Both the position numbers and the translations under genes were made by a program. The notes under the pieces were generated by a model. The model ran no database searches, was not told the DNA's origin, and worked only from the letters and a program-made list of their open reading frames with translations. A stretch of DNA of 64,000 nucleotides from Microbacterium sp. BH-3-3-3 (GTDB lineage Bacteria > Actinomycetota > Actinomycetes > Actinomycetales > Microbacteriaceae): assembly GCF_007679045.1 (NCBI RefSeq), contig NZ_VEFS01000002.1, forward strand, positions 186,001-250,000, in the 5' to 3' direction. Position 1 is the stretch's first letter. Each line of letters opens with the position of its first letter. Positions 17,668 to 26,476 of this stretch are shown piece by piece.

Positions 17668-18430
17668 CGAGTGAGAGTTCCCCTCCGGTCACCGGGGGAA
17701 CAATACCTTCAGCCTCAAACCGGCGTCGCAGTTGCTCCACCGGAGCGCCCTCCACGACCGCGACCGCTTCCAACGGCAGCTGGTGCAGCAGATAGGCGTC
17801 CGTGGCGTTGGCAAGCATCCGTGCTGGCGGGAGAGAAGTCAGGGATTCTTTGACCCGGATGTCGCGCGCGTCGGCCCAGCCGTATCGAAGAGCGAGCGAT
17901 GACGCTTCCGCGCTCGACCATTCTGACGCGAGAGACTCTCCGATATATCCGAAGCGCCGGAGTTGGATGGCAGCGACCTGTCCGGAGACGCGGAAGTGCT
18001 CGACGATGTTCGAGAGCATCCGGAGGCCGCCACCGTCGTTGCCACCCCCCGTGAAGAACGCCTCGAGCTCATGGCGTGGCAGGAGGAGGTGCCGGGCGAA
18101 GGCATGCGCTTGCAGCTCGCTCGCGTCGTCCTTCTCGGGAGTGTGCAGATGCCCGAAGACGAGATGGCCAATCTCATGAGCGAGTGAGAAGCGCTGACGC
18201 TCGGGGTTGTCCGAGGTGGCGATGGCAATGAGAACCACCTCCGTCTCCGGGTCCCGTTTGGTGACGGCGTCGGCAACGGCCGGCATTTTCATGAAGGCGA
18301 CGTCAGCATGGAAGACCCGACTGGCGATGGCAGGTAGGTCGAGCACCGGTGCGGTGATCTCGTATCGACTCTGAAACTCGCGTGCACGCGACTCCCCGAG
18401 ATCGTCCTGCGAGAAGTCCATGTCACGCAT
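17657..18430 (-). CDS. ImmA/IrrE family metallo-endopeptidase
   Basis: 257 residues. The zinc protease motif is LAHEIGHLVFGH, with His85, Glu86 and His89, followed by the third-ligand segment ASELQAHAFARHLLLP; this is the COG2856 ImmA/IrrE signature. Proteins of this family cut Xre-type repressors, releasing mobile-element or stress genes. The start ATG sits in ATGCGTGA, overlapping the end of the Xre gene by 8 bases. The C-terminal part (residues about 150-257) has no clear motif and may sense the trigger. Confidence 0.85.
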   Translation of the reverse strand: MRDMDFSQDDLGESRAREFQSRYEITAPVLDLPAIASRVFHADVAFMKMPAVADAVTKRDPETEVVLIAIATSDNPERQRFSLAHEIGHLVFGHLHTPEKDDASELQAHAFARHLLLPRHELEAFFTGGGNDGGGLRMLSNIVEHFRVSGQVAAIQLRRFGYIGESLASEWSSAEASSLALRYGWADARDIRVKESLTSLPPARMLANATDAYLLHQLPLEAVAVVEGAPVEQLRRRFEAEGIVPPVTGGELSLDDL

Positions 18431-18776
18431 GGGCGCCCACTTTCGTGTACCGCAAGTGCGCGTCCAACTCCATGAGGTAGTCGAGGCGGTCGTGGAGCGA
18501 TCCCAGCTCTTGGTTCTCCGACTCGGACAGGTTGCGGCTCTTCAGCCGCGTGACCGACACGAGACGCTCGCGCACCGGGCCGCTGACCGATATCGACTCG
18601 ACAGTTCGACCCAGCGCATTCGCCACGGCGCCCAGTTGACCCAGCGTGGGTTCTTTGCCGTCCTCGATACGCTGCCAGGTCGACTGGGAGATCCCCGCTC
18701 GCTTTGCGGCCTCCCGCTGATTTAGGCCGAGCGCGTTGCGTGCGTCACGCACTCGGGTCGCGAGGTTCTCGCTCAT
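18423..18776 (-). CDS. Xre-family helix-turn-helix regulator
   Basis: 117 residues. An HTH_3 domain occupies residues 5-60: RVRDARNALGLNQREAAKRAGISQSTWQRIEDG. The C-terminal half is helical. It is the first gene of the Xre-ImmA/IrrE-PIN operon, with AGGA just before the ATG. The expected role is operon autorepression and being the protease target. The divergent gene at 19018 has its promoter in the same 241-base gap. Confidence 0.88.
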   Translation of the reverse strand: MSENLATRVRDARNALGLNQREAAKRAGISQSTWQRIEDGKEPTLGQLGAVANALGRTVESISVSGPVRERLVSVTRLKSRNLSESENQELGSLHDRLDYLMELDAHLRYTKVGAHA

Positions 18777-19017
18777 CGTTCCTCCAGAATCATCGAACTG
18801 ACACTTGATTCAACCACGAGTGTCCGACATCGATTCCCACTCGGGGGCGCTGGCCGTGACCTCGTCGCGGGTGGACCTCTGGGGGCCGCAGGAGTCGGCC
18901 GCGGCTCTCGTGACGGGCCATCTCGCCACCCCGGTCGGCGCCGGCGGACTTGCGCCCCGGAGGGGAGCAGAGAGCCCGGTCAATGTCTCCTCTCGGCGCG
19001 CCCCCTACTCTGTGACT

Positions 19018-19494
19018 GTGACAGGCGACGAGCTGCAGCGACCGATGATGTTTCGTACACGGGGGCCGGTGATGCTGTCTGATCTGACGCTGGTAGACGT
19101 GAGACAACTGCGCGACTGGTGGGTCGACGACGTCAACAATGGCAACCGAGAGTTGCATCGGTGTCGGCGTTCGTGCGGACTCACGGAGGATGGACGCCAC
19201 GCTCCCGACTGCCAGTACGTTCAGGGCGTTGACGTGGACGCGGCGATAAGGAGCGCGGTCTCCTACCTTCAACGTCCTCATCCTGCGCCGTCCGTACCCA
19301 CTTTCGTCACCGCGGACACAATGGGGTTGGCCGAAGGATCACGGCAGACTGAGCTGACGCTCTCCTTCATCACAGATCCCATCGCCGTTGGCCACGACGG
19401 ACGGTACTCGAACGGTCGTCATCGCATACGAACGATTCTCGGTGGCGGTGTCGTTGGGTATGTCCCCGTCGCGCAGGGGGGGCAACACTGGTGA
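19018..19494 (+). CDS. Hypothetical protein with YSNGRHR motif
   Basis: 158 residues, not firmly recognised. The C-terminal segment DGRYSNGRHRIRTILGGG resembles the ligand segment 'NGQHR' seen in ParB/sulfiredoxin-like and DndB-like proteins and in unnamed actinobacterial proteins. A Cys/His-containing stretch CRRSCGLTEDGRHAPDC lies in the middle. I place the start at GTG 19018 because TACTCT (19006-19011) ends six bases before it; an open frame extends farther upstream to 18805 but with Arg/Ala-rich, unlikely content. It lies alone between two minus-strand operons. Confidence 0.5.
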   Translation: MTGDELQRPMMFRTRGPVMLSDLTLVDVRQLRDWWVDDVNNGNRELHRCRRSCGLTEDGRHAPDCQYVQGVDVDAAIRSAVSYLQRPHPAPSVPTFVTADTMGLAEGSRQTELTLSFITDPIAVGHDGRYSNGRHRIRTILGGGVVGYVPVAQGGQHW

Positions 19495-19676
19495 TGAGCT
19501 GAGGTGAAGCGACTGCGTTCGGCTTTCCCGCCAGCGCACCAGCCGGGGCTGCTGGACGGTGTCGACGTCTGCCGGGCGCTGGTCCTGCGGAACGGGCCAT
19601 TCGCCCGCTGAGGCGGGTAGCGAGTCCTGTCACCGTGAGTCCGGCCCAGTCAGTTCGACGGTCGCGGTCCTCCGTG

Positions 19677-20591
19677 TTATCCCTCCGGGAACGTGCCTGC
19701 AGTGCGCCATCCCTCGTGGTTCTGGTGGACTGCGAGCTCGCAATTGATCAAACGCGTGATGAGCGCGCGACGGCTATCCACGTCGTTTCTCAGCCAGACG
19801 TAATTGAGACCATCTATGTCGCTGAGGGGACGCACGTCTCCAATGCGCACGAGCACGACCTTGTCCGGGCGGAGAGCCATCGCCCACCCCGCCTCGAAGA
19901 TGACGTTCTGGCGCGCCTGGCCCGAGGGGGAAGCCTCCCGTGGATCATCCCTACCCGGCTGGAAGAAGTCGTGTTTGACGTATCCCAGGTCGTCGGGCGT
20001 CATCAGGACAACCACGGCGTCGGACATGTCAATGCCCGCCCGCACGATGTCGAGCGTGTGCGGGGTGCCGCCCCCCGCGTGCGTTGTCGCTTCGTCCCAG
20101 GTCACGACCCGCAGATCGAGTGAGGTGAGGAAAGCAACAAGTGATTTGTGTGCCGTGGTGTCGCGCCCGTGGACGACGAACACGTAACGACTTGTATGGG
20201 CCTCCGCGGCTTTTCGGGGTTCAGGAGCGGAAGTCCCCGGGCGAGCGAACTGCCGTCTCGGGGCATGTGCCGCGACGGGTGGCGTCGCGCCGGGCGAGGG
20301 GACGTGTCCATCCATCTGCTGCCAGAAGTCCTGAGATTCCGGGCTGCCCTTACCAAACTGCCGGCTCATTCCGGAGGCCGGCGTCGAAATGTACGAGATG
20401 AGCTGGTCGAGCTTCTCGCGCCTGTTGAGCTGACCGACCAGGTAGTTGGCCTTCTGCAGCTTGTTCATACTGCGGTCGGTGGGCACCCCAATCTCGTACC
20501 GCAGGTAAAGGCTGTCGAGCAAGGAGTGGGTTGCCTCGCGTTCGAGGAATTGCGCGAGGGATTGTTGTATCGCGCCGCTGAACTTCGTCAT
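19677..20591 (-). CDS. TIR-like domain protein with N-terminal adaptor-like helical domain
   Basis: 304 residues in two domains. Residues 1-70 are helical (YEIGVPTDRSMNKLQKANYL and LNRREKLDQLISYI) and resemble the effector-associated, death-like adaptor domains of bacterial conflict systems. After a Pro/Ala-rich linker, residues 135-290 match the TIR-like nucleotide-binding family (PF10137): YVFVVHGRD, VVVLMTPDDLGY, RQNVIFEAGWAMAL with the expected catalytic Glu233, and LSDIDGLNYV. Such domains act as NAD-cleaving effectors in anti-phage defence. No cyclase lies next to it. AAAGG precedes the ATG. It is probably downstream in the same transcript as the AlbA_2 gene. Confidence 0.78.
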   Translation of the reverse strand: MTKFSGAIQQSLAQFLEREATHSLLDSLYLRYEIGVPTDRSMNKLQKANYLVGQLNRREKLDQLISYISTPASGMSRQFGKGSPESQDFWQQMDGHVPSPGATPPVAAHAPRRQFARPGTSAPEPRKAAEAHTSRYVFVVHGRDTTAHKSLVAFLTSLDLRVVTWDEATTHAGGGTPHTLDIVRAGIDMSDAVVVLMTPDDLGYVKHDFFQPGRDDPREASPSGQARQNVIFEAGWAMALRPDKVVLVRIGDVRPLSDIDGLNYVWLRNDVDSRRALITRLINCELAVHQNHEGWRTAGTFPEG

Positions 20592-20697
20592 GCAGGCCTT
20601 TCAGGTGAGCTGTAACCCTATCCGGGGGTGTGCTCGCGTGCGCGGCGGGACGCCCGGCGCAGAAACAACAAGCGAGCGAGCAACGCGCCACCGGCGT

Positions 20698-21985
20698 TCA
20701 ATAGCGGTCGAGGAGGCTGTCTTGCACACTGGCGACGACCTCCTTCGAGGCATTTTTCCATCCGAAGCGCTGGAAGAGTTGGCGGGCAAGCTCGGCTGCG
20801 ACGGGCTTGTGCTGGCCCTCGTCAAAGTACGGCGGCAAAATCTCGGTTTGCGTCCAATTGTCGTCGGCCATCGCGTACTCGTGAAGGAATGGGCGTCCGA
20901 GCTTGCGTGCAGTGAGTTGCCAGCCCTGAGCGTCCACCAGCGATACCGACACGGAGAAGGGCTGGTCCGGCGCTACCCGTTGCTGCAGGCGCGCGGCGAA
21001 GTGCGCCACGTCTGTGATGAAGTGCACCGGAAGGGAAAGGGGCAGATAGTGAGTGCCACCCTCACCGGCGCCCACTCCGCCCGGATCGGGGCCGAATCTC
21101 GTGGGCAGGGGGCGAACGAGAAGGAATTGTCCAGATTGAAACAACGCCCAAGTCTGCAACGCTGGCCCGTGCGTGTTCCCGAACAGATACGTCGCGCCGC
21201 GCTCCACAGAGCGCAGGTCGGGGAGTGTCGCATCGGCCGACACGGCGGAACCGTTCAGGGTTGCCTGCAGCGACTCGTACTCGATTTGGTCAGGCCGATA
21301 GTGCACCGGGTGCACCCATGCCATCAAACGCGGGCAGTCGATATAGGCCTGCGAGTCGGCGCGCTGCAGGTAGGTGTCTCGTTCGGTCCCGAAGGGCGGA
21401 GGCGCGTCGAGCGCTGCGCCAAAACCGACATTGCGCGCGGTTTGCAGGTACGCCCGGACACCTTTCTCGACGGCGAGTTGCAGCAGTTCGCGCAACTCGT
21501 TCGGCGTTTGCTGCGGGCTGGTTTCCGCCTTTGCCATCGACCGGGTGTAGAGCCGGCCCACGTGGATGTTCTGCTGGTGGGCACGCTTGGAGAGGACCGG
21601 CACGAGATCGAATTCTTTGACTTCGACCACGACGACGGACCGACCGTCCGGCAGCGCGCGCTCTGCCACAGCGAGCTGCACTGGGGGGGGCTGCGTAGGC
21701 GTTGATCTTGCTCATGACGTTGTCGACGTCAGTCCACTGCGCGACGAGATGGCTGTCCATGCCGCTGTTGGGACCCAGCGGTTGTTTATCGTCCACACCC
21801 AGGACGACGTGCCCGCCGTCGCGCATATTGGCCATGGCTAAGCACGCGCGAGCGACCACTGCGAGATAGTCCTTGGTGTTCAGGTCCCCGGCGGCTTTGA
21901 ACTCGACCCGCCGGGTCTCGCTGCCTGCTTCGACGAGCAAGCGCACGTCCTCATCTGTAAGCACTAGGCCAATGTAGGCGTTCAC
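20698..21985 (-). pseudogene. AlbA_2 (Schlafen-type) domain protein, interrupted by a frameshift at a G8 tract
   Basis: The 5' part (from GTG 21985) encodes an AlbA_2 domain: TRRVEFKAAGDLNTKDYL and GGHVVLGVDDK. The frame is then broken at eight consecutive G on the plus strand (21683-21690; C8 in the mRNA sense). With seven C the sequence reads smoothly from NAYAAPP into VQLAVAERALPDG and stays open to the stop at 20698, giving about 428 residues. AlbA_2 domains occur in bacterial defence and regulatory proteins; the C-terminal two thirds here are unrecognised. The cause may be a sequencing error, a real mutation, or phase variation by slippage. It lies 106 bases upstream of the TIR gene on the same strand. 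Confidence 0.75.
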
Positions 21986-22098
21986 TCTCGGCGACTTTCG
22001 CGCGGAGCGATGAGACGGGCATCCCTGGGATGAGCACGTCGCCTGTCGGTACACTGCAAGAGCTGCGACGGCGTGGCAGCTTCGCACGGGGGGGTGCA

Positions 22099-23178
22099 AT
22101 GCTCACAGAGGATGACGTGCGCGTGCTGCGCGCGTGCACCGGCAAATTGAACGCAAGCTCCGCTATCGCATGGGTCGCTGAAGGGCGGCGGCTCACCACA
22201 AACGACAGCCGGCAGCTTCTCGGTCCGTTACTCAAGGCGACTTCCTCGCAACTTCCTCTCGCGGATGAGGCGCTGTGGCGCGTGTCCCGTGACCTGTTGG
22301 CGAGTGACGTGGACAGCTCTGCGATGAGCGGTGAGGTCGCGCTGACCCCGACGCAGTGCGATGCCGCTCTCCGATTGCTCGCTGCCTTCCGCCCCTTGTC
22401 GGCCGTGCGTGGTGACGACCTCCAGCGCGCCTTCGCGCAGGATACGAACGTCATGGAGGTTTTTCTTCAGATCGCGGGTCTCACATGGAAGGACGCCCGG
22501 CGACTCTCGTCGGTGGAGTTGCCGGCCGAACCTTCGCCCTTTTTGACACCCCTGCAATTTGCCTCGATTGTGGCCCTTGTGCATTTCGCCCGCGTGACGC
22601 GCGGTCGTGCGCCCGTTGAAGTGATTACTTCGGACTTGCCCCCGGACGAGGTGCTCGACAGCTCGCACGCCAACGGCGTGTCCCTTGGGACGCTGCTCGC
22701 TCAACGCGCCGCCGGGGGCACCTGGCTCGCGCATCGGTCTCGGACGAGTGCGTCCGTGCGGATAGATGTCGTCTCCGACATCTGCGACGACCTGCAAGCC
22801 GCCGGCGTGCCTTTCCGCGCCAGCATCAAAGATCGTCCGTACACAAAATCTGCACGCTACCTCTCCGAGGAGGTGTGCGCGCCCGGCAAACGGATCGGCC
22901 AGCTCGCCATCGTTGTTCGGTCCTCGAACGGCACCCCGGCAGCGGCCGTTTGTGTAGCTGTGGCCCAGGACGGAGGAACCGCGCGGAAGACCGCGGCGAC
23001 CCTTCTCCCGGTTCCATTGGCGCTCACTATCCCTGCGTACCTGCTGCTGGCCGGCCCGGGGTGGCAATCACGAACCGAGACGCTCGGGCTGTTCCATGCC
23101 TTCGAAGGGCGTGTCTTCACTGATCGCGGTCGCACCGATCTGGTCGCGGCCCTGCAACAGCAATACGAAGGAGCCTGA
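22099..23178 (+). CDS. Unknown protein, first gene of the ParB/SNF2/nuclease operon
   Basis: 359 residues, not recognised. It looks globular and mixed alpha/beta with no membrane segment or signal peptide. Segments of note: VRGDDLQRAFAQDTNVMEVF, SDICDDLQAAGVPFRAS and the C-terminal LALTIPAYLLLAGPGW. I choose ATG 22099 with a G-rich site directly upstream; the frame also starts at 22030. A possible -10 TACACT is at 22050-22055. It overlaps the ParB-like start by one base (TGATG), so it is an integral part of the operon. Given its place, a nuclease, adaptor or sensor role is possible, but nothing in the sequence proves one. Confidence 0.7.
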   Translation: MLTEDDVRVLRACTGKLNASSAIAWVAEGRRLTTNDSRQLLGPLLKATSSQLPLADEALWRVSRDLLASDVDSSAMSGEVALTPTQCDAALRLLAAFRPLSAVRGDDLQRAFAQDTNVMEVFLQIAGLTWKDARRLSSVELPAEPSPFLTPLQFASIVALVHFARVTRGRAPVEVITSDLPPDEVLDSSHANGVSLGTLLAQRAAGGTWLAHRSRTSASVRIDVVSDICDDLQAAGVPFRASIKDRPYTKSARYLSEEVCAPGKRIGQLAIVVRSSNGTPAAAVCVAVAQDGGTARKTAATLLPVPLALTIPAYLLLAGPGWQSRTETLGLFHAFEGRVFTDRGRTDLVAALQQQYEGA

Positions 23179-24614
23179 TGACTCAGCCCATTACCGACGA
23201 AGCCCGCAGACAGGTCATCGCTGCGGCGCAAGAGGCGGCTAAGACCGCTGTTGCCGAAGGCTCCGCCGCGGCGGCTCAGCTCTTCTACAAGGGCCAGACC
23301 ATCACCCTGCCGGTCGCTCGAGTGAATTTGGACTACGTCCTGCTGAATCCCGGCAGCCACCGTATCGGAGGCCAGGTTCAGTCGTTACCGCAAGATAAGC
23401 GCAAGCTCCTCGAAGAGGACCCTCTCGGCGCCCCCGCACAGAAGTTGATTTCTGACCTCCTTCGGGAGACTGCGGGGTACAAGCGCATCCTTGAGACGCT
23501 CCGCGTGCAAGACCAGCGCCACGAAGGCGTGATCACCGATGCCGGTGTGCTCATCAATGCCAACACCCGCGCCGTAGCTCTGCGCGAGCTCGGTCAGCAG
23601 TACATCAACGTCGTTATCCTGCCCTCGGACGCAGAAGACACCGAATTCAACGAGATCGAGTTGCGGCTGCAGATGGCCGTCAACATCCAACAGGACTACA
23701 GCTTCACCTCGCAGCTGCTGTTCATCGCTGATCTTGTAACGAGCGGTCGCACCATCGATGAGATCGGTCGACACCTCCGGCCCGATCTGACAAGCAACGC
23801 CTCCGACTTGAAGAAGGCGAAGAACGAAGTTGAGCAGGAATTGCGTCTGCTTGCCCTGGTGAAGGAGCTCGTCGCGCTCGGCGGAGGCAACCTCGTCTAC
23901 ACCGACTTGGACGACAGTCGCCAGGCTCTGATCGAGATCGACAATGACTATCAGACCAGCAAGAACAAGGATCGCGAGGCAGCAGACCGGGTGAAGTACG
24001 CCCAGCTCACGGCCATGTTGTCACGGGTCGACTACAGGAAGATCCGCGGTATCGACGGCGCCCTCATCGACGGCTACATCGTCGACGCGTTGGAAGAGGA
24101 TGGCGTCCTCGCAGGCCGAGTTCAGGACCTCCTTTCCTCTAACGAGACCGATTCGGACGCACCCCTCGATGGGCTCGATTTCCTCGACGACGACGACGAT
24201 GAGGATGACGGCCCGGGGACGCAGACACCGGCATCTTTCAAGCGGCTTCTCACCCTCATTGCCCGAGCTGACCCTGAAGGCGAAGTGTCGCTGCCCGGAG
24301 TGGGAGACCAGCCGGATACAACGGTATCGACGGTGACTATCCGTTCTGCAATCCAGAACGCGTTCGTCGTGGCGCTGAAAAGCCGCGACCAGAACGCAGC
24401 TGCGGGCGACACCCTGAGTGCTCCCACTCGGTTGTTGAAATCGGCGGCAAGAAGTATTGACGATGCCCTTGCCGCCTTTGAGGACGTTCGAACGGATCCG
24501 GGCTTCGACCGAGACGCCTTCGACCGCGCCGTGGAGAAGCTGGAGCGAGCATACGAGTCGCTCAGCGACACGCTCGATGAGCAGCTGCCCGAGGCAGAGG
24601 TCATCGCTTCGTGA
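23178..24614 (+). CDS. ParB-like domain protein
   Basis: 478 residues. The region 40-200 resembles ParB/sulfiredoxin-fold proteins: a strand TITLPVARVNLD, then EGVITDAGVLINANTRAVAL, the equivalent of the 'dGxxidGnrR' motif, with AsnThrArg at 129-131. Helical DNA-binding-like region follows (IDEIGRHLRPD). Residues about 330-350 contain a run of Asp and Glu (DFLDDDDDEDDG), and the C-terminus is helical and possibly coiled-coil. ParB-fold proteins can bind or cut DNA and hydrolyse nucleotides; here I infer DNA recognition for the helicase. It overlaps the helicase start by four bases (GTGA). Confidence 0.68.
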   Translation: MTQPITDEARRQVIAAAQEAAKTAVAEGSAAAAQLFYKGQTITLPVARVNLDYVLLNPGSHRIGGQVQSLPQDKRKLLEEDPLGAPAQKLISDLLRETAGYKRILETLRVQDQRHEGVITDAGVLINANTRAVALRELGQQYINVVILPSDAEDTEFNEIELRLQMAVNIQQDYSFTSQLLFIADLVTSGRTIDEIGRHLRPDLTSNASDLKKAKNEVEQELRLLALVKELVALGGGNLVYTDLDDSRQALIEIDNDYQTSKNKDREAADRVKYAQLTAMLSRVDYRKIRGIDGALIDGYIVDALEEDGVLAGRVQDLLSSNETDSDAPLDGLDFLDDDDDEDDGPGTQTPASFKRLLTLIARADPEGEVSLPGVGDQPDTTVSTVTIRSAIQNAFVVALKSRDQNAAAGDTLSAPTRLLKSAARSIDDALAAFEDVRTDPGFDRDAFDRAVEKLERAYESLSDTLDEQLPEAEVIAS

Positions 24615-26473
24615 CGGCTCGTCTCAGTCTCGCGCTGCGCGGGACCACCGTACGCGCGACGCGCAACGACGTCCCCGACGCTTTCTGGTTCACCCTTCTT
24701 TCTGAATGGGGGACAGGGGGTGCCGATGTGAGTCGCCATCTCGACACGACCGTCGACCGGGTATTGCGGCGCACGGACTGGCTGAAAAGGGCGTGCGAGC
24801 AATTCGTTGTCAGCATCGACTGGGATGACGCTCTGTCGTCACTGATGCGCTCACTTCAGCAGGATCGGGTGCGCCTGCGAACCATCTTGGCCGAGGGTCC
24901 CGCATTGGACGCCGCGCAAGTGCAAGAGCGGCTGAGCGGCACCCGGTTCACCCGCACTCTCCGCCCCTTCCAAGTTCGTGACCTCGGGAAGCTGTTGGCC
25001 TTGGACAACGGTGCGAACTTCTCGGTACCGGGTGCAGGCAAGACCACGGTCGCGCTCGCGACTTACGAGGCCGAACGCATCGCCGGTCGCGTCGCGCAAA
25101 TGCTTGTCGTCGCGCCGCTGTCCGCATTCGAAGCATGGAAAGACGGGATCAACGACTGCTTCGACGGAGCCAAACCTACAATCGCGAGCGTAACGGGGGA
25201 CACCATCCCCAACGCCGAGATCGTGCTGGTGAACTATCACCGCTTGGATAACAGGTTCGACGCGCTTGCCGCCTGGGCGCGCGAGCGGCCGACGCTGCTG
25301 CTGCTCGATGAAGCGCACCGTATGAAGCGGGGGTGGGACGGTGCGTTCGGGACCGCGTGCTTGAACATGGCGCCGCTGGCCGCTCGACGAGATATCCTGA
25401 CCGGCACCCCTGCGCCGCAGAGCCCCGGGGATCTCACTGCGCTCATCGATTTCCTGTGGCCGGGGCAGGCGCGCAGGATCCTTCCGCAGGACGCACTCAG
25501 TCTGCCCGCCGCTCCGGATGCGGGGCAGCGGGTCGCTGAAGCGATCAGACCGCTGTTCGTTCGCACCAAGAAGTCCGACTTGGAATTGCGCGACCCGCAA
25601 CTGAGAGTTGTGACCGTCGACCCCAGCGAGTTGCAGTCGCAAATTTACGCTGCGCTACGAGACCGGTATAGCGGCGCGCTTGCCGTGTCTATGAACGACC
25701 GAGCGCGACTCGTTCGTATGGGTGCCGTAGTGATGTACCTGCTCGAGGCAGCGACCAACCCTAAGTTGCTGTCCGCGGGTTCGACGGCGGACGACGTTGA
25801 CGAGTTCCGACACCCGCCTTTGGACGTGCCCCCGGATTCGACACTGTGGGAACTCATCCGGCGCTACAACCAGTACGAGACCCCGACGAAATTCGAGCAG
25901 CTCGCCCGCATCGTGCACGAGAACGCAGAACAGGGACGGAAAACGCTCGTTTGGACAAATTTTGTCCGAAACATCCACACCCTCAAGCGTCTGCTGTCCC
26001 GCTATGAACCGGCAACGATCTACGGGGCCATCCCTCCCGAGGCCAGCGCCTCCGAGTCCGATGTCACCCGAGAACAGGAGTTGGCGCGCTTTCGCGATAA
26101 GGACGGACCTTGCAAAGTGCTTCTTGCCAACCCCGCCGCGATGAGTGAGGGCGTCAGCCTGCACCACGACGCTCACGACGCCGTTTACCTTGACCGCACT
26201 TTCAACGCAGGTCAGTATCTGCAATCGCTGGACCGGATTCACCGCCTCGGCTTGAAACCGGACGACGAGACGCGCATCACCTTTCTCGTCACGCGTGGCA
26301 CCGTCGACGAGGTCATCGACGCGCGAGTGAAAGCGAAGGCGACGCTGCTGGGAGAGATGTTGGACGACCCCGACATCGAAACAATGGCGTTGCCCTCCAA
26401 TGATCAGTACGGCGATCCCGTAGATGTCCAGGACCTCGAAGCGTTGTTCCGGCATCTCCGGGGCGAGGGATAG
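24611..26473 (+). CDS. SNF2-family DEAH helicase/translocase
   Basis: 620 residues. RecA domain 1: RTLRPFQVRDLGKLLAL (near 117), Walker A VPGAGKTT (139-146), DEAH box LLLLDEAHRMKRGWDG (233-236) and ILTGTPAPQSPGD (motif III). RecA domain 2: KTLVWTNFVRN, NPAAMSEGVSLHH and the SNF2 motif VI LQSLDRIHRLG. A 110-residue N-terminal extension has no known domain. Such translocases power restriction and defence complexes such as DISARM DrmD. GTG start overlapping the ParB-like stop; three bases separate it from the nuclease gene. Confidence 0.9.
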   Translation: MTARLSLALRGTTVRATRNDVPDAFWFTLLSEWGTGGADVSRHLDTTVDRVLRRTDWLKRACEQFVVSIDWDDALSSLMRSLQQDRVRLRTILAEGPALDAAQVQERLSGTRFTRTLRPFQVRDLGKLLALDNGANFSVPGAGKTTVALATYEAERIAGRVAQMLVVAPLSAFEAWKDGINDCFDGAKPTIASVTGDTIPNAEIVLVNYHRLDNRFDALAAWARERPTLLLLDEAHRMKRGWDGAFGTACLNMAPLAARRDILTGTPAPQSPGDLTALIDFLWPGQARRILPQDALSLPAAPDAGQRVAEAIRPLFVRTKKSDLELRDPQLRVVTVDPSELQSQIYAALRDRYSGALAVSMNDRARLVRMGAVVMYLLEAATNPKLLSAGSTADDVDEFRHPPLDVPPDSTLWELIRRYNQYETPTKFEQLARIVHENAEQGRKTLVWTNFVRNIHTLKRLLSRYEPATIYGAIPPEASASESDVTREQELARFRDKDGPCKVLLANPAAMSEGVSLHHDAHDAVYLDRTFNAGQYLQSLDRIHRLGLKPDDETRITFLVTRGTVDEVIDARVKAKATLLGEMLDDPDIETMALPSNDQYGDPVDVQDLEALFRHLRGEG

Positions 26474-26476
26474 CGC

